From contig OU612070.1 in the NCBI GenBank assembly GCA_914767715.1, positions 8,883,501-8,947,500 of the forward strand: a DNA stretch of 64,000 nt, written 5' to 3'. This DNA is from Membranipora membranacea. Lineage: Eukaryota > Bryozoa > Gymnolaemata > Cheilostomatida > Membraniporidae. Both the position numbers and the translations under genes were made by a program. Positions within the stretch are counted from its first letter, which is position 1; each line of letters begins with the position of its first letter. The notes under the pieces are model-generated. The model had not been told where the DNA came from, ran no database searches, and saw only the letters and a program-made list of their open reading frames with translations. Positions 24,201-36,200 of this stretch are shown piece by piece.

Positions 24201-27200
24201 TGTTCAAATAGTAACAAAGCTGCGGCCATCAAAAACTTAACAATGACCAGAAGTACCAGATAGCAGCAATCACAAACTGTGAAATTGATTACTGCAGTCA
24301 TAAAAGTCAACACCGTAGAGCTAATTCCATCACTAAAGAGACTTGATTTCATCCTTTTCTCATCCCTAATAATTGCATTGTGGGATAACAAAACATGAGA
24401 TCCCACAACTTTATCCGTGCAATTAATACACACGACTTATCACAAGACAAAAAAACCTCACAGCACATAAATATTGAACCCAAAATTATTGTGGAATATT
24501 ATATGACAAACATACATGGTTTCATTTTAGCCCAGTTGGCGATGAGGACATAATCCCTTCGACACTTCCTGTTGCCATACGCCATGATCAGGTCCAATGG
24601 TGCTATTCTACCTTTACCCTTAAAGTACTTCATAGTCAAGTCTGGTTTCTATAAAATACATGTATATAAACTTTCATTATTACTGAAGTGGAAAACCATT
24701 TTACAATGAAGAGTAGTTGTTCTCTCTCTTGTTCTGAGGACATAACCCTTGACACTTTCAAACATATATGAGTTTGCCCATTTACTTATAAAACACGGTG
24801 ATAGGTGAACATGCACAGGCATCACCAACCTGCAAAAATCGTTATTGATAAAATTCAAGATAAGGCATGGCATATGGCCCCATAAATTATGTTTTCTGTA
24901 CTTTCAAGTAATCGGATCGGAGTGATCAGGGTTTGTCAGCTTAGCAATGGTGTATTGAACATAAGGTTACCTTCAATGAGTCTAACACGCCAAAAATGGG
25001 CCTTGGTACCCTGACTATTACTTACACGAAGATGTTCTACAATTTCAGGTAAACTCTCGAATTCGATCTTCCAACATCTGACTTTTTTGCCCATTTTTGA
25101 CCAGACATCCTTACATATTGTGTCGGAGATGGCTTTCATTGTACCATACAACCAAAAGTCTGCTACAGTCAGCTAAAGACAAAGACAAAACACAAATGTT
25201 ATACAATGCAAAGAGACATTGTCAAATCAAGTTAAGATAACCCATAACTTTAGATTTCCTGTTTGACATATGAGGTCCTCGGATCTACTTGCGTATTTGT
25301 ACTTCATTATAACATTTGCTTCTTGTCAAGTAGATCCTTCCCAAGTGGGATATTTATGGCTGACATACGGAATATTTTACTCTGTTTGTCTTGTGAGGTC
25401 TACCACTTCTCATATAAGAATTTTAGAGTAACTGTATTTATCTATGAGATTTCACTCCCGAAACATTATAGAGCCATTATAGGTGCTTTAGATGCTACAT
25501 AATCGGATGAGGATATCAGCCACTTTTTGTCCCTCAGCCATATGAAGGACATGATGGTCAGTCTATATCCTCAGGTCATAGGGATAAGGAGAGCTCCATT
25601 AAATGCCCTATATCTACATGTTTGCTTTAGGTTTTGATTAATCACTGCAGAATTGCATACAACTTTAATCTGTTTGCTTGTGAGCACACACACAATATTT
25701 GACTTAGCCTAAACGTTTACTATAACATCATCGCTAGGTAACATGAAAACAAACTTGAATAGCTTATGACACTGGAGACAAGATAGACTGAGTGTAAATG
25801 TGACCCAAATTTATCTGACTCTGTTAACATATTTTTGCGTAATGTTAGCTGCCATCAATGTTCACTAGCTAAGGTGGGGAGTGTATATAAAGTAATGAGG
25901 TTGAGTTAAGGTCAGCTAGCCATAAAATTCATTGTTTAAAGCCAGCAGGACATAACAATCTCTTGCCAATGTAAAAACTTAAAGTAGTTTTGCTTCATCT
26001 TTGATGCTAGTAACAAATATAGATTATGTTATCTTTGTCCTCTAGGGTATATACATTCGCATCACTTATACATGCTGATAAAGAACCTGTCGCCTGGGCG
26101 TGATTTTCGTGTCATCAAAATCATATGCCCTTATCTAAAGTACACAAATCTGCACGTTGTGGGCAGCTGGGTGGAGTTATCAGTTCTACGGTTTCAGCCA
26201 ATTAACACTTCATACCACAACAACAAGCTAATAATAAGCGTGCCTCATGCCTCTTGTTGGTCTTACAGCAAACACCATAGGAAAATTTGGCAGCATTATT
26301 TTGTTACCTCCTACAGAAGCCACTGACGTTATCAGGACCAATTTACGCGTCTCACCACGACGACAACAAGCTTATTATAAGTGTGCATCATATCATGCTT
26401 TTCTGACATGTCAGGAAACCTTGGGACAAAACTGCAGAATCATTGCGTTACCTTGGACAGCAGCCACTGGTCTCCAGTGATGTTATCTTCCAGGTATTTG
26501 CAGAGCGTAGGCAGATATTTCTCACACAATGTCTGCTCTGCTTCCAGTCTGCCAGCCTCATCGAGCATTCCCAGAAGATAATAACCTCTCTTCTCCAAAA
26601 CATAGCTACGTACATCCTCGATCATATTCACCATAGCTTCAGCAGAGGCCTGTTCCGAGTTATCACAACCCTTCAAACCTGTTGATATATACACAATTTT
26701 ATCACGAGAAAAATATGGTGTTTTGAGGTTGAAACATTTACCTTTCTTATTCCAGCAGTGAATTGGTTAGTTGTGAGAAATTTGGGGATTTTGTCTCCTA
26801 GGGTTGGTGGAGGACACCACCCAACCTCAAACAGCACAGAGGAGTCAGGATCTGGCTTAAAGGGCAACCAGGGTTTCAAACAACTCCTCATTGATTAATA
26901 GCAGATTGCGCCTTCTGCATAGAGTCAAAGACAAAATCTAATTCGGATGATTTTTCAGCCAGAATTCTTGTGAAACATTTATTCCATCAGGTACTCAAAC
27001 TCAGCTAAAATAGAATACCACTGAGCAGTGTCCTGTTCCTGTTATTATTTAGCCTGTGCTCTATCATCATTACAGCAATGTCTTAGAACCTCCCCTAAAC
27101 TGAAGTGTTACCCAGCTTAGAGTCAGCACGTAATGCACAAAGCTGATGCTGCCTGCACATTATTGACTACCCATTAATGCATTGCTGCGAAACCTTGGTT

Positions 27201-28747
27201 ACCCTTTAATTTGAAATGAATGCGTGGTATATGTGTCACCACTCTCTTAGCGTCAGAGCACATGGCCTCCATCTAAATCTGTCTCAAATTACACTGAATA
27301 TATATATATATACAATATATATATATACAATATATATATACAATATATATATATACAATATATATATACAATATATACAAGACATTTCATGAATTACAAA
27401 ATTTTCACGTGGCACATTATAAGGTCTTCTTCTTCCCATGCATGGTCTTTCTACAGAACAAACATTTTGATGACACATTTAATGTACTAAAGATTTTACA
27501 TATATGACAACAGTGCAGTGTCATGAAGTTGACCCAAAATGTTCATACAACCTGACTTAGTTATAAAACATACCTGCTTCTCCACCTAGATATGTCAGCA
27601 TGGCTAAACTTGTGATGATCTGTTCTGATCCGACAGTCATTAGAGGAAGGGTGCCCATAGGAGTCTCTAAAATACAAACAACCGATCACAAACATATTTA
27701 CCGTACATCAGCCACACTTACAATAATACAGTTCATGAAATGAGAGAGGTTACAGTTCACATGCATTTGCTTTCCATATCAAGCTTGTGAGAACCCAGTA
27801 TCCCAGATCGTGGCTGTCAATAAGATATAACATATATGTCTCTTCCAAACATATATATTATATATGTTTGGAGGAGACATATATTATGTTCACGGAACAT
27901 AGCAGGCTATCTCAATGGATTATTTAGCTCCTTACTTGGTTTGAGGTCAGCCCAGTCTTCAAACTTGATGATATCATTCTCAAATGGTATCCCAGCATAC
28001 TTCATGATCATGAGAAGAGGTTCACATCGGCCGCCATCGTTAAAGTGAGTGAACCTCACAGCACCTCCTTTCAATGGTCCTACGGAATTCCCCTGCAGAA
28101 GAGATTTAAAACAATGAGTGCCCTGTCAATAGCTAATCAAGGTGTGGCTGGGAGTGTGGTGCTTGCCATATACTCTACATTTCACAATGTTTCTGACAGT
28201 ATTGCTGTCACTGCAGTTCGACACAATCCCAGGAAATGGTGATCCAGACGTTATTTTTATAGCTATCGGTACTTATTAGTAGGGGCCGAAGATCACCAGC
28301 ACAATAACTGCTATAAGAGTAATCTAGCAGTTTATAAAGATAACATTACTTTTGCATTCATAATCTTGTACATTAGGGGTCATCCAAAAGCAGGATTGTG
28401 ATGTGCATAAAATAGCGGTGTGCAGAGGATGAAATTCTAAATGGTGTATCCATAGACAAAACACACTGTGTTTTGTCTATGGGTGTAACCATGACAGTTA
28501 TAAAAAAAACATTGAAATGGGACCAGTAGTTTTCAAGTAAGTATCCTAGGCAAGGCATGACAATGGGTATACCAAACCCCTTGGGTCAAAGTCGAAATAA
28601 CAGTTATAAACAACATTACATATATTGATATATATGTATATATACCTTGGCAGGTGTAGATCTAGCTGCAGCTCTATTGCCCTGTTGTGTGGGAGCGCTG
28701 CCTTTTCCTGGAGGACCTCCTGCTGCTTTGCTCTGGTCACAACCCAT
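19515..28747 (-). CDS. Triple tandem GST fusion with MGC acylation motif
   Basis: Exons in coding order: 28747-28646, 28092-27936, 27666-27574, 26678-26452, 25172-25026, 24648-24516, 23527-23435, 22295-22069, 21748-21602, 21217-21073, 20737-20645, 20307-20084, 19688-19515. All borders are GT..AG, phases match and the total is 1962 nt (653 residues). The first exon encodes 34 residues starting MGCDQSK: Gly2 and Cys3 with Ser6-Lys7 fit N-myristoylation plus palmitoylation as in Src kinases, so a membrane location is inferred. Three GST units follow, at residues about 35-242, 243-442 and 443-653. Each has a thioredoxin-fold half (cis-Pro motif MGYLP/MGTLP) and a helical half (ADFW/VDFWLYGTM). 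They resemble sigma-class enzymes, which use glutathione for conjugation or prostaglandin isomerisation. Internal units have no start codon, terminator or promoter gap of their own. Separate genes are unlikely but need transcript proof. Confidence 0.85.
21602..24648 (-). other. GST unit 2 of the fusion
   Basis: Four exons of 133, 93, 227 and 147 nt with the same phases as unit 1. The catalytic Tyr is kept (Tyr250 in MKYFKGKGR), but the Glu after the Gly-Arg is replaced by Ala. The glutathione-site Ser becomes Thr (LTTVSMLHYLG). The unit starts KPDLTMKYF with no usable initiator in frame before the tyrosine strand, so it depends on translation from unit 1. It ends GVKEHLE. Confidence 0.75.
26790..27295. 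repeat. Dispersed repeat copy in GST intron
   Basis: Blocks such as GGACACCACCCAACCTCAAA near 26812 and CATGGCCTCCATCTAAATC near 27262 recur near 49872-50000 in the same order, with internal material deleted there. The similarity continues past the microsatellite to about 27440. No coding potential was recognised. It lies between the fourth and third coding exons. Confidence 0.65.
27298..27378. repeat. AT-rich microsatellite (ATATATAC)n
   Basis: About 80 bp of repeated TATATATACAA-type units in the GST intron. It interrupts the dispersed repeat that surrounds it. Confidence 0.9.
27832..27884. repeat. Hairpin with 25-bp arms
   Basis: Arms 27832-27856 and 27860-27884 match in inverted orientation at 24 of 25 bases with a 3-nt loop. 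It is in the GST intron between exons 2 and 3. Confidence 0.75.
28450..28482. repeat. Perfect 16-bp inverted repeat
   Basis: CCATAGACAAAACACA at 28450-28465 is followed after one base by its reverse complement at 28467-28482. It lies in the first intron of the GST fusion. Confidence 0.8.
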
Positions 28748-30282
28748 ACTGTATAAAAAAGCCATCAAAACGCATCCTTATTAAGCCTTAAGCAACATAG
28801 TGATACGAACGAAGTGACAAAACTATCAACACAATATAACAAAACCACCCCATCCCGAAAGCAACTGGCCAACTTTTGCTAGCATCATAGAACATATTTT
28901 AATACAGGAACCTCTTTTTTCGATAAACTTCAGGGCTAACGAGTCATATCCGTTAAAATAGTCATAAACAGATATTATTTCGCCATTTTGAAATACTCTC
29001 AACCGAGTCAACAGAATGGGTAGTGACCTTAATTCTAAAACAGTGATGGGTAAGCTTGAATCCTGAATCACTCCACCGCACTGTCAGAGAATCACGACAC
29101 AGGAGCACAAGTGACAAGATTCTAAAACAGTGATGGGCAAGTTCGAATCCTGTATTACTCAGCCACACTGTCGAAGAATAGCGACACCGGAGCACAGGTG
29201 ACACCGGAGCACAGGTGACACCGGAGCACAGGTGTCAGCAGGTACCTATCCTGGGGAGAAGATGTACATACCTGTTGATTAGTTGGTGAAGGTGTGATGC
29301 ACTGATGCTGCGGTGATATGGCAAAACTGATCAACAGTCGATCAACACTCAAATCACAGTATGATAGGCACTGATTTACATAGCCTGATAAGCATAATTT
29401 AATCCCCTAAACTAACTCCTCAAACAAATATGACTAGGCAAAACCCACAGCCCCAGTCTTGATAAAATACAAATCTGCACAGTCATTATACTATATTTTG
29501 TTTGCCTTCATAAACAAACACAGTTACCTAGCAAAACGAAAAAAATATTTATTACACTATGAAGATATTCACTGGTTGGATTCGATCAATAAAATCTCGG
29601 CCTATTTTGATTAATCGTTGGGCAAATACCATGGGTAGATAATTAGACCATCATTGCCAATAAGCTATATTTTGCTTCTATGGAGTTAAGTTTTATAGAT
29701 TATTGAAATTTTATTTCTGAAATAACTGCTAAGATTTTCCCTCAGATTCTTATTATATAGCCCAAGTTGTAAGAAAAATAAATCTATCTCTCGCAGTATG
29801 TTGTTACCAGTGAAAGGCATGGAGGAGTTAGAAATTTGCTCTCTGGGCACCAACTGTCAACTAAGCTTTTAATCACATGAATAGTTAAATTAGAGATTTT
29901 GAACAATCGATCGTTTGTATGGGCTGTTCATTTTTTATTTACCTCATTTTTATCAAAACAAGCTACGTATAGGCAAATTGTACATAGAGCCAACAAGAAA
30001 CAAAATTCACTAGCTCGAGACGAAGAAACAAAATATACCATATCTGAGCACAAGTTAGCAACACTTCAGCACCAAAAACTTCCTCAAAATTACGCACACA
30101 AAATGCAATAAATCAACAATCAACTAAAGATTTCAACAATCTTAATTAATACAGGTTCTAGTACGATAAGCCATTATGAAGATATGGATACTGGATGACA
30201 TTGGTTGTATTTTGTAACTGGGCGGACATTGTTGTGAGAGAGATTGGATTTGGACAGACGAGGGAGATAAGTCTTAATCAGA
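28748..30282. other. Region between GST and DNAJA genes
   Basis: No coding exon was recognised. It must contain the GST promoter and 5' untranslated region and the DNAJA 3' untranslated region. The proximal part (29033-29232) is a duplicated repeat ending in a 17-bp tandem. The remainder, to 30282, is AT-rich with no structure I could support. Confidence 0.5.
29033..29232. repeat. Duplicated 87-bp unit plus 17-bp tandem
   Basis: ATTCTAAAACAGTGATGGG starts two related units at 29033 and 29119. The second runs into three copies of ACACCGGAGCACAGGTG at about 29183-29232. Each unit holds CAGTGATGGGCAAG-type sequence, resembling the ends of the hAT element at 32251-36122 and suggesting derivation from hAT termini. 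Confidence 0.65.
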
Positions 30283-33200
30283 TCATTGATTAGCGCACTG
30301 CACTCTTTGCCCCCCTGCCCCACTTGGTCCTCCCACATCATCATCGCTATCATACTCCGCCCCTGGATGGCCCCCTCCGCCGAAGAATGGATGATGTGCC
30401 CCTGGAAACCCCGGATGTCCTTGAGGCGCGTGTTGCTGAAAAAAAACATCATGAGGGTAGCAATAAAAACAAAGTAGTAAATTGTTGCATTTAAAATGAT
30501 CTTTGATAAGGAAAAAAGGAAAATGATTCAGCAATTTGTGAATTAAGTTTCTTCAGAATTGAAAGTTTTTCAACTTTAGAGATGCCTTTGTTGAGCCAGT
30601 CAACAACTGAGCCAATAAAGGGTTTTGTGATCTATGGTAAGCAGATTATGAGTTTTGACATGTTTGCTATATTTTAAAGTATTTTATAAACATGAACGCA
30701 ATCATAGAACACATAAATGGTACACCGCTATATTGACTTCAGAGGTAAGGCAATACACAAAGCACAATCGTGTGCTTTGTGTATGATAGATCGATGGATA
30801 TTAGTATAGTGTTACTTTCCTGTACATACCATGACCCACTTAAAGACTACCCAAAAACCAAAGCATGTTATAGTCAGGCAGTTACTTTTGATAAGGTTAT
30901 ATTACGTTATCATATGTAACTGCCGGACTATAACATGCTTCGGTCTTTGGGTAAACTTTAACTGACAATTAATTTATCTGGTATACTCACATGTTGTCTG
31001 TTACGTGCCGATTGCTGTGATTCGGGAGTATAGTCATGGAGAGTTACCTCCTCCATGTTAGAGGAATGAGTTACTGGAATTCTAGCGGGTAAAATCGATT
31101 CTAGCTTCTGTGGATGAGATAAAATAGAAAATGTAGAAGATGTTCCAAGGGCAGAGTTTGATAGTCTGAGCCCTCTAAGACTTTTGCCCCTCACCCGACG
31201 CCCGGGTGAAAGTTTATATGTTTTTGTGTGTTTTCATACCAGTTTTATGTTTACACCAGTTTATGTGTTCTTACAGTTTCAGTTCCCCACATCAATTTTA
31301 GAAAAAAAAATCAGGATTTCTGGAATAATACCCCTAGTAACGGATTGTCATTACATAAAGTTTCAGGTGGGTTCAGTTTGGTTCTGACATAATAACAATA
31401 TCACAGAGTGAGGATATCCTTACTCTGTGATAATATCTTCTGCTTACAATACATTAAATATCCTAATGTATTGTTTTGTAGTCGTCATTATACCATGTTA
31501 TATCAAGTACCCGTCACATTATACCATGTTATATCAAGTACCCGTCACATTTTACCAGATCAGCATCAGCAATGACATGTATTTTTACGTCTCATGTACA
31601 GTCCTTTCCACATTTCAACCTTCGCCCCTGTCCAGCCAGTTTTTTCTTAATGGTTACAATTAGCACTATATTGTTATTATATTATCATCATAAATATTAT
31701 TATATTATTATGAATACTATTAATATTATTATAAATACTATGAATTTCATTGTATAATTCTTGAATCAAGCTGCCTGATTGGATTAACATGAGGGAAATA
31801 TGAATAATAATCAACTAATATGGTAGTTGTGTTCTCCTTTCGCTTAGAGGATGAGAAAAGAATTAATATTGCGCTGATGAATCACTATCACTGTGATTAT
31901 CTAGTTAGATCTGGGTGTGAATACCATTCTAATCTCTTACCTTGATGGCTTCAGGTGAGAAGAATCCGTTTTCTGGAAATTTGACTGAGAACTTTATTAT
32001 TAGCTGTCCTTTGAGGAACGGATTCTTGAAAGTGGGCATACCTTCTCCCGTTATCGAGCGGATCTCAGCATGCTTGACGATCTCACCTGTAGATAATCAA
32101 TAAGCCGTGATAAAGATCGGACTAGGAGTTGATATATCCCCCCTGCATAGAAGCCCCTATATGATTAGGTCTGGCAGCAGATTATCTCGTTATAGTGTGA
32201 ATGACCAGAGGTTAATATGTCATCATCCTGCCATGCCCAAAGGGTGTGAGTAGTGATGGGCAAATCAGCAGTGATGACGATCGAGTCGAGCTTATACTGA
32301 AATTTTCGAGTCGAGTTCGAGCGCGCCAAGGCCAAACACAAGCTACCTATGTGCCAGCTGACGCTAATTGGACTGTTCATACTTCATTTACACAATATTG
32401 CAAGCTAATTGTTTTTAGAAGTTTATTATTTGAAACAAAATTCGAAATTCGAAAGATGCATTAAACAAAAGACTCATGATTAAATGAATAACTCTGCACA
32501 AGGTGTTTTAGTGACTATAATGACTACTATAACTCCTTGTTCTGCATAACATCAACACTACAAACAGTCAAACAATAGTCAATAAAACTTTAAAACGACT
32601 ATTTTATTACTAATATTTAATTATTTATGCAGTGACCCCCGCAATATAGAAATATAAATGATACTACATAGACAAAGAAGGAAGATAACTCTTATTCACA
32701 ACAGAAAAACCTCGTAAAATAGTTGCAAAATAAGAGTATTAAATGCGGCTAAAGTAGGGCCTAAAACTATGGTAGAAACCCATAAACATCGTTATCCCAT
32801 TCACGTAGAAAAATATCTTATTCTTATTCGAGAACTTGATAGTTTTTATTTAGAAACAAAAGCATGTTCATTATACTGGTTTTATACGGTTCCTTTTTTT
32901 AGTAACTATATCCCCAGCAGTAGAGAACACCCTTTCTGATGAAACTGACGTTCCCTGCACACAGAAATAGGGAACAGCGAATGAATGGAGAAGGGGGTAT
33001 AGATGGCTATGCTGTTTCTACCATAGTAGTGGGTTTGAATCCATAGGGCGAACTTGAGATTTCAGATAAGCCTGCAGTTCGATTCTCGCTGTATCACTGT
33101 TATTAGCAGTATTAGTAGCTGCACAAGAGAAATCTGACAGCATAGTTGAAAGTACATTACTTTCTGAATCGGTAGCGGTTCCTAGTGGTGTGTCCAGTTC

Positions 33201-36200
33201 TACATCAACTAGTCCTGCGGAGACGGAGATTTTGCTCAACACATCTTGTTGGATTCGTTGTTGATCCGTAGTAGACAGGTGCGCTAGACTCTGGACTCTT
33301 GGGTCCACAAAGCTACATACGTCTAGGATTTGACAGTCACTACTTTTATATCTGTAAGGTTAAAATAGAAAAACATTCAATCTAATTATTCATTACCTTA
33401 CTATAAATCAAATAGGATAGAAGCTATTAAACTAACGCTGTGGAATGTGGAACACATTATTCTCTAAATAAATATCAAGCCAAGTAAATGTAACAATAAC
33501 AACATGTTACCTTTTCTCAAGGTCATGATACAAGTTTGATTTGGCTTGATGCATGGGTTGTTCATCATGGAGAGTAGGTTTGTTTGAGACCATCAGCGAG
33601 TGAAGAAGAGGACGTAATAATGACGCAGTAGTGGACGTCTCACTGCTCATAAGCTCAGTAACTTTCGTAAATGGCTTTAGCACACGACAAGCATCCTCCA
33701 AGACTTCCACCTTGATTTTGGTCATGTGGGTCAGAAGAAGATAATTTTGCTAAAAATAATCAAAGTCAAAACTACATAGGCCTAAAATTACATCATGCCC
33801 AAGGCCCCACGCCCCACTATGCACATTAAGTTCAGCATTGTACATGTAGGCTTGTAAAATATAGATTCTATGACAATAATCAATGACTGAGTTTGGATTG
33901 AAAGGTTAATCTTTAATTATGGGCAAGTAACAGAACAGAAGAGCTTACCTTCAGCTCGGCCAGGCTTGAGCAGACTGCCGGGTGAAGTTTTAGATAGCAA
34001 TCTAGCATGTCGAGAGAGCTATTCCACCTGGTGGAAACATCTATCATCAGCTTCAATGATGATCCCCGCCTGCTGATTTTTCTAGAAAAATTTTTTTAGA
34101 AAAAGTTGAAGCTGCAATTTCTAATGCATGAGATGCCAATGTACGAAATTGTTTGCGTAGCATAGTATTTCATTTAGTTCACTTCAAAGAAAATAATTTC
34201 AGCACCAACACTAACAGACATTGTTTAAATATAACAACAACATTACATTTGTGTGAGGTAAGCACAAATTCAACTTACCTTTAACACACTATCAGCCCTC
34301 GGGCTGTTGTGAAAATATTTTACAATAGCGCGTACACGGCTTATTGGATCATTTAGGGCGGCAGTGAACTTTTAAGCATTCAGGTTTAGGCTGCGGGCAA
34401 AACATCTGACATGATGCATTTCAGCGTCCTTTAGAGCTTTGGTAATGTTAGATGCATTGTCCGATGTAACTGCTACTGTGTGTTGTATGGCAACAGGAAT
34501 ATCGGGTATGTTCAGCTCACTATCATCCGTCACACTGTCAGTAGGTATGACCATATCTGAAGCATTAAATTAATCGGTTAGTTTAATAAGATATAATAAA
34601 CATGACTATGTTAATCTTCCTGCGAATTTTGGATATTAAGGGTCTTCAATTATGAATTGAAATGATTTATTGAATCTTTGGTCTTCATCATCCAATACGT
34701 TCATAACACCTTTAGCAGATCAATACTACTCATAGGAATTCGGTCATTGATGCTAAGATAACCTAGTCCGCTTCCTGGCCCACTTATTGTGAGTCACAGT
34801 CAACCACAGACATCAGGTCACTTGGGTGGCGCTCGAACAGCTGGTGCGAGGCATGCCTAGCGCCACCATTCTGAGCACCAACCATGTGACACTGATGTCC
34901 GTGCAGTCAACTACAACTACGGTAGTGATTTAGTAAGTTTAGCTTACCTCCATCCTCTCCATCTTCGCCTTTGGCAGCAGCAGATTCATCAGAAGAAGCA
35001 CTGGCTTCAGCTTGGACTACTTTGTTATCATCAACAACCCCCCACCTCAAAAGTGTTTGTAGGAGGTCTGCTCTGAGATTGTCCGCCGTATGACGGTCAG
35101 AAAGTTCCTTCGTATCAATAACAAAGCTAACCATCTTATAGTCCTTTATAAGATGAAGGGTGTAGGTTATGAAACTGGTATTGGAAGTACTGGTCCAGGC
35201 ATCTGTGGTGACCCCAAAGATACAATTGCACCCATGCAACTCTCTATAAGATTTGATCTCTTGGCATACTATCTTGGAAGCGTTAGTGTATAAGGTTGGC
35301 AGAATATTGTAAGTGAATATCTTTCTGCTAGGAATGATATAGCGTCCATCAGGAGTTTCCGAAATCAGGCCTACAAACAAAACCAATATCTTCTACCACA
35401 CTCAGTGGCTGTAAGTCCAGAAATATTGTCTAAGCTATGTTATAAGTTATTCTTTCATACTAATTCTTGGACTTCTTGTCTAAGGTTCCTTTGGACTTAA
35501 TGAAGGAGTGTAGAGCTGGTTGGGCAGTGTCCTCTTTTACTTTTTTTGATTTGGTGGCAGAAGATGATGACGTTTTTATGTCCAAGTCCATGTCATGAGC
35601 AGTCTTTAGATGTCTGTTTAATGTTGTGGTAGAGCCATCAGATACTTTGAGAATTACCTCAAACTTTCCACATTTTGCCACCACCTTCCCATCAGAGCTC
35701 TTAGACTTCACAAAAATGTCCCAAACTTCACTCGTATTCACTAAATAGTTGTGATCGTGCCTGTCATGATTTGTGATTTTTCAATTTTTATTTCCTTTTG
35801 ATAAAAAAAAAATAGTCTGAGTTATTCCTTGCTCGTCCACATCAATGAGCTCAGACCAATTATAATTTTAATTGGTCTGAGTTGATTAGTTGACGTGCAC
35901 ACATTATGAACAAAATTATTGGACTATTAAATAAAAAATAAAGAGAAGACAACTTTGAATCAAGCAATAACTATCAATTACAAGGCTCCCCAACTCGTTT
36001 TTGCCCAATGGCCTGAACTCGAAATCGAGCCCACACAAACTCGCCCACACAAACTCGCCCACAAAAACTCGCCCACACAAACTCGCCCCAAAGAGTTTTG
36101 AACTCGAACTCGCCCATCACTAGGTGTGAGATTTGTGTGTGGGATGATCTGCAAGTCAGAGAGCTAGCTGAAACTAGTTCTATTACGATAAGCTGGAAAA

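Larger units (their letters stand above)
25026..28092 (-). other. GST unit 1 of the fusion
   Basis: Four exons of 157, 93, 227 and 147 nt with boundary phases 0-1-1-0-0. The position of the catalytic sigma-class tyrosine (YF in the first strand) is His50 (THFNDGGRCEP), while the Gly-Arg and following Glu are kept. The glutathione-binding Ser is kept in ITSLAMLTYLG. The helical half ends at EIVEHLR and joins unit 2 directly. With no Tyr, this unit may bind rather than catalyse, or may use another residue; that is inference. Confidence 0.75.

Noticed and set aside
27284-27478. Protein with Ile-Tyr repeats on the minus strand
   Set aside because: It is a translation of the ATATAC microsatellite.
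19515-28747. Three separate tandem GST genes
   Set aside because: Units 2 and 3 have no initiator in frame before their first conserved strand, units 1 and 2 have no stop codon before a good donor site, and every junction is phase 0. One gene explains all exons.
31486-31547. CRISPR-like direct repeats
   Set aside because: There are only two abutting copies with no spacers, in an intron of a eukaryotic gene.
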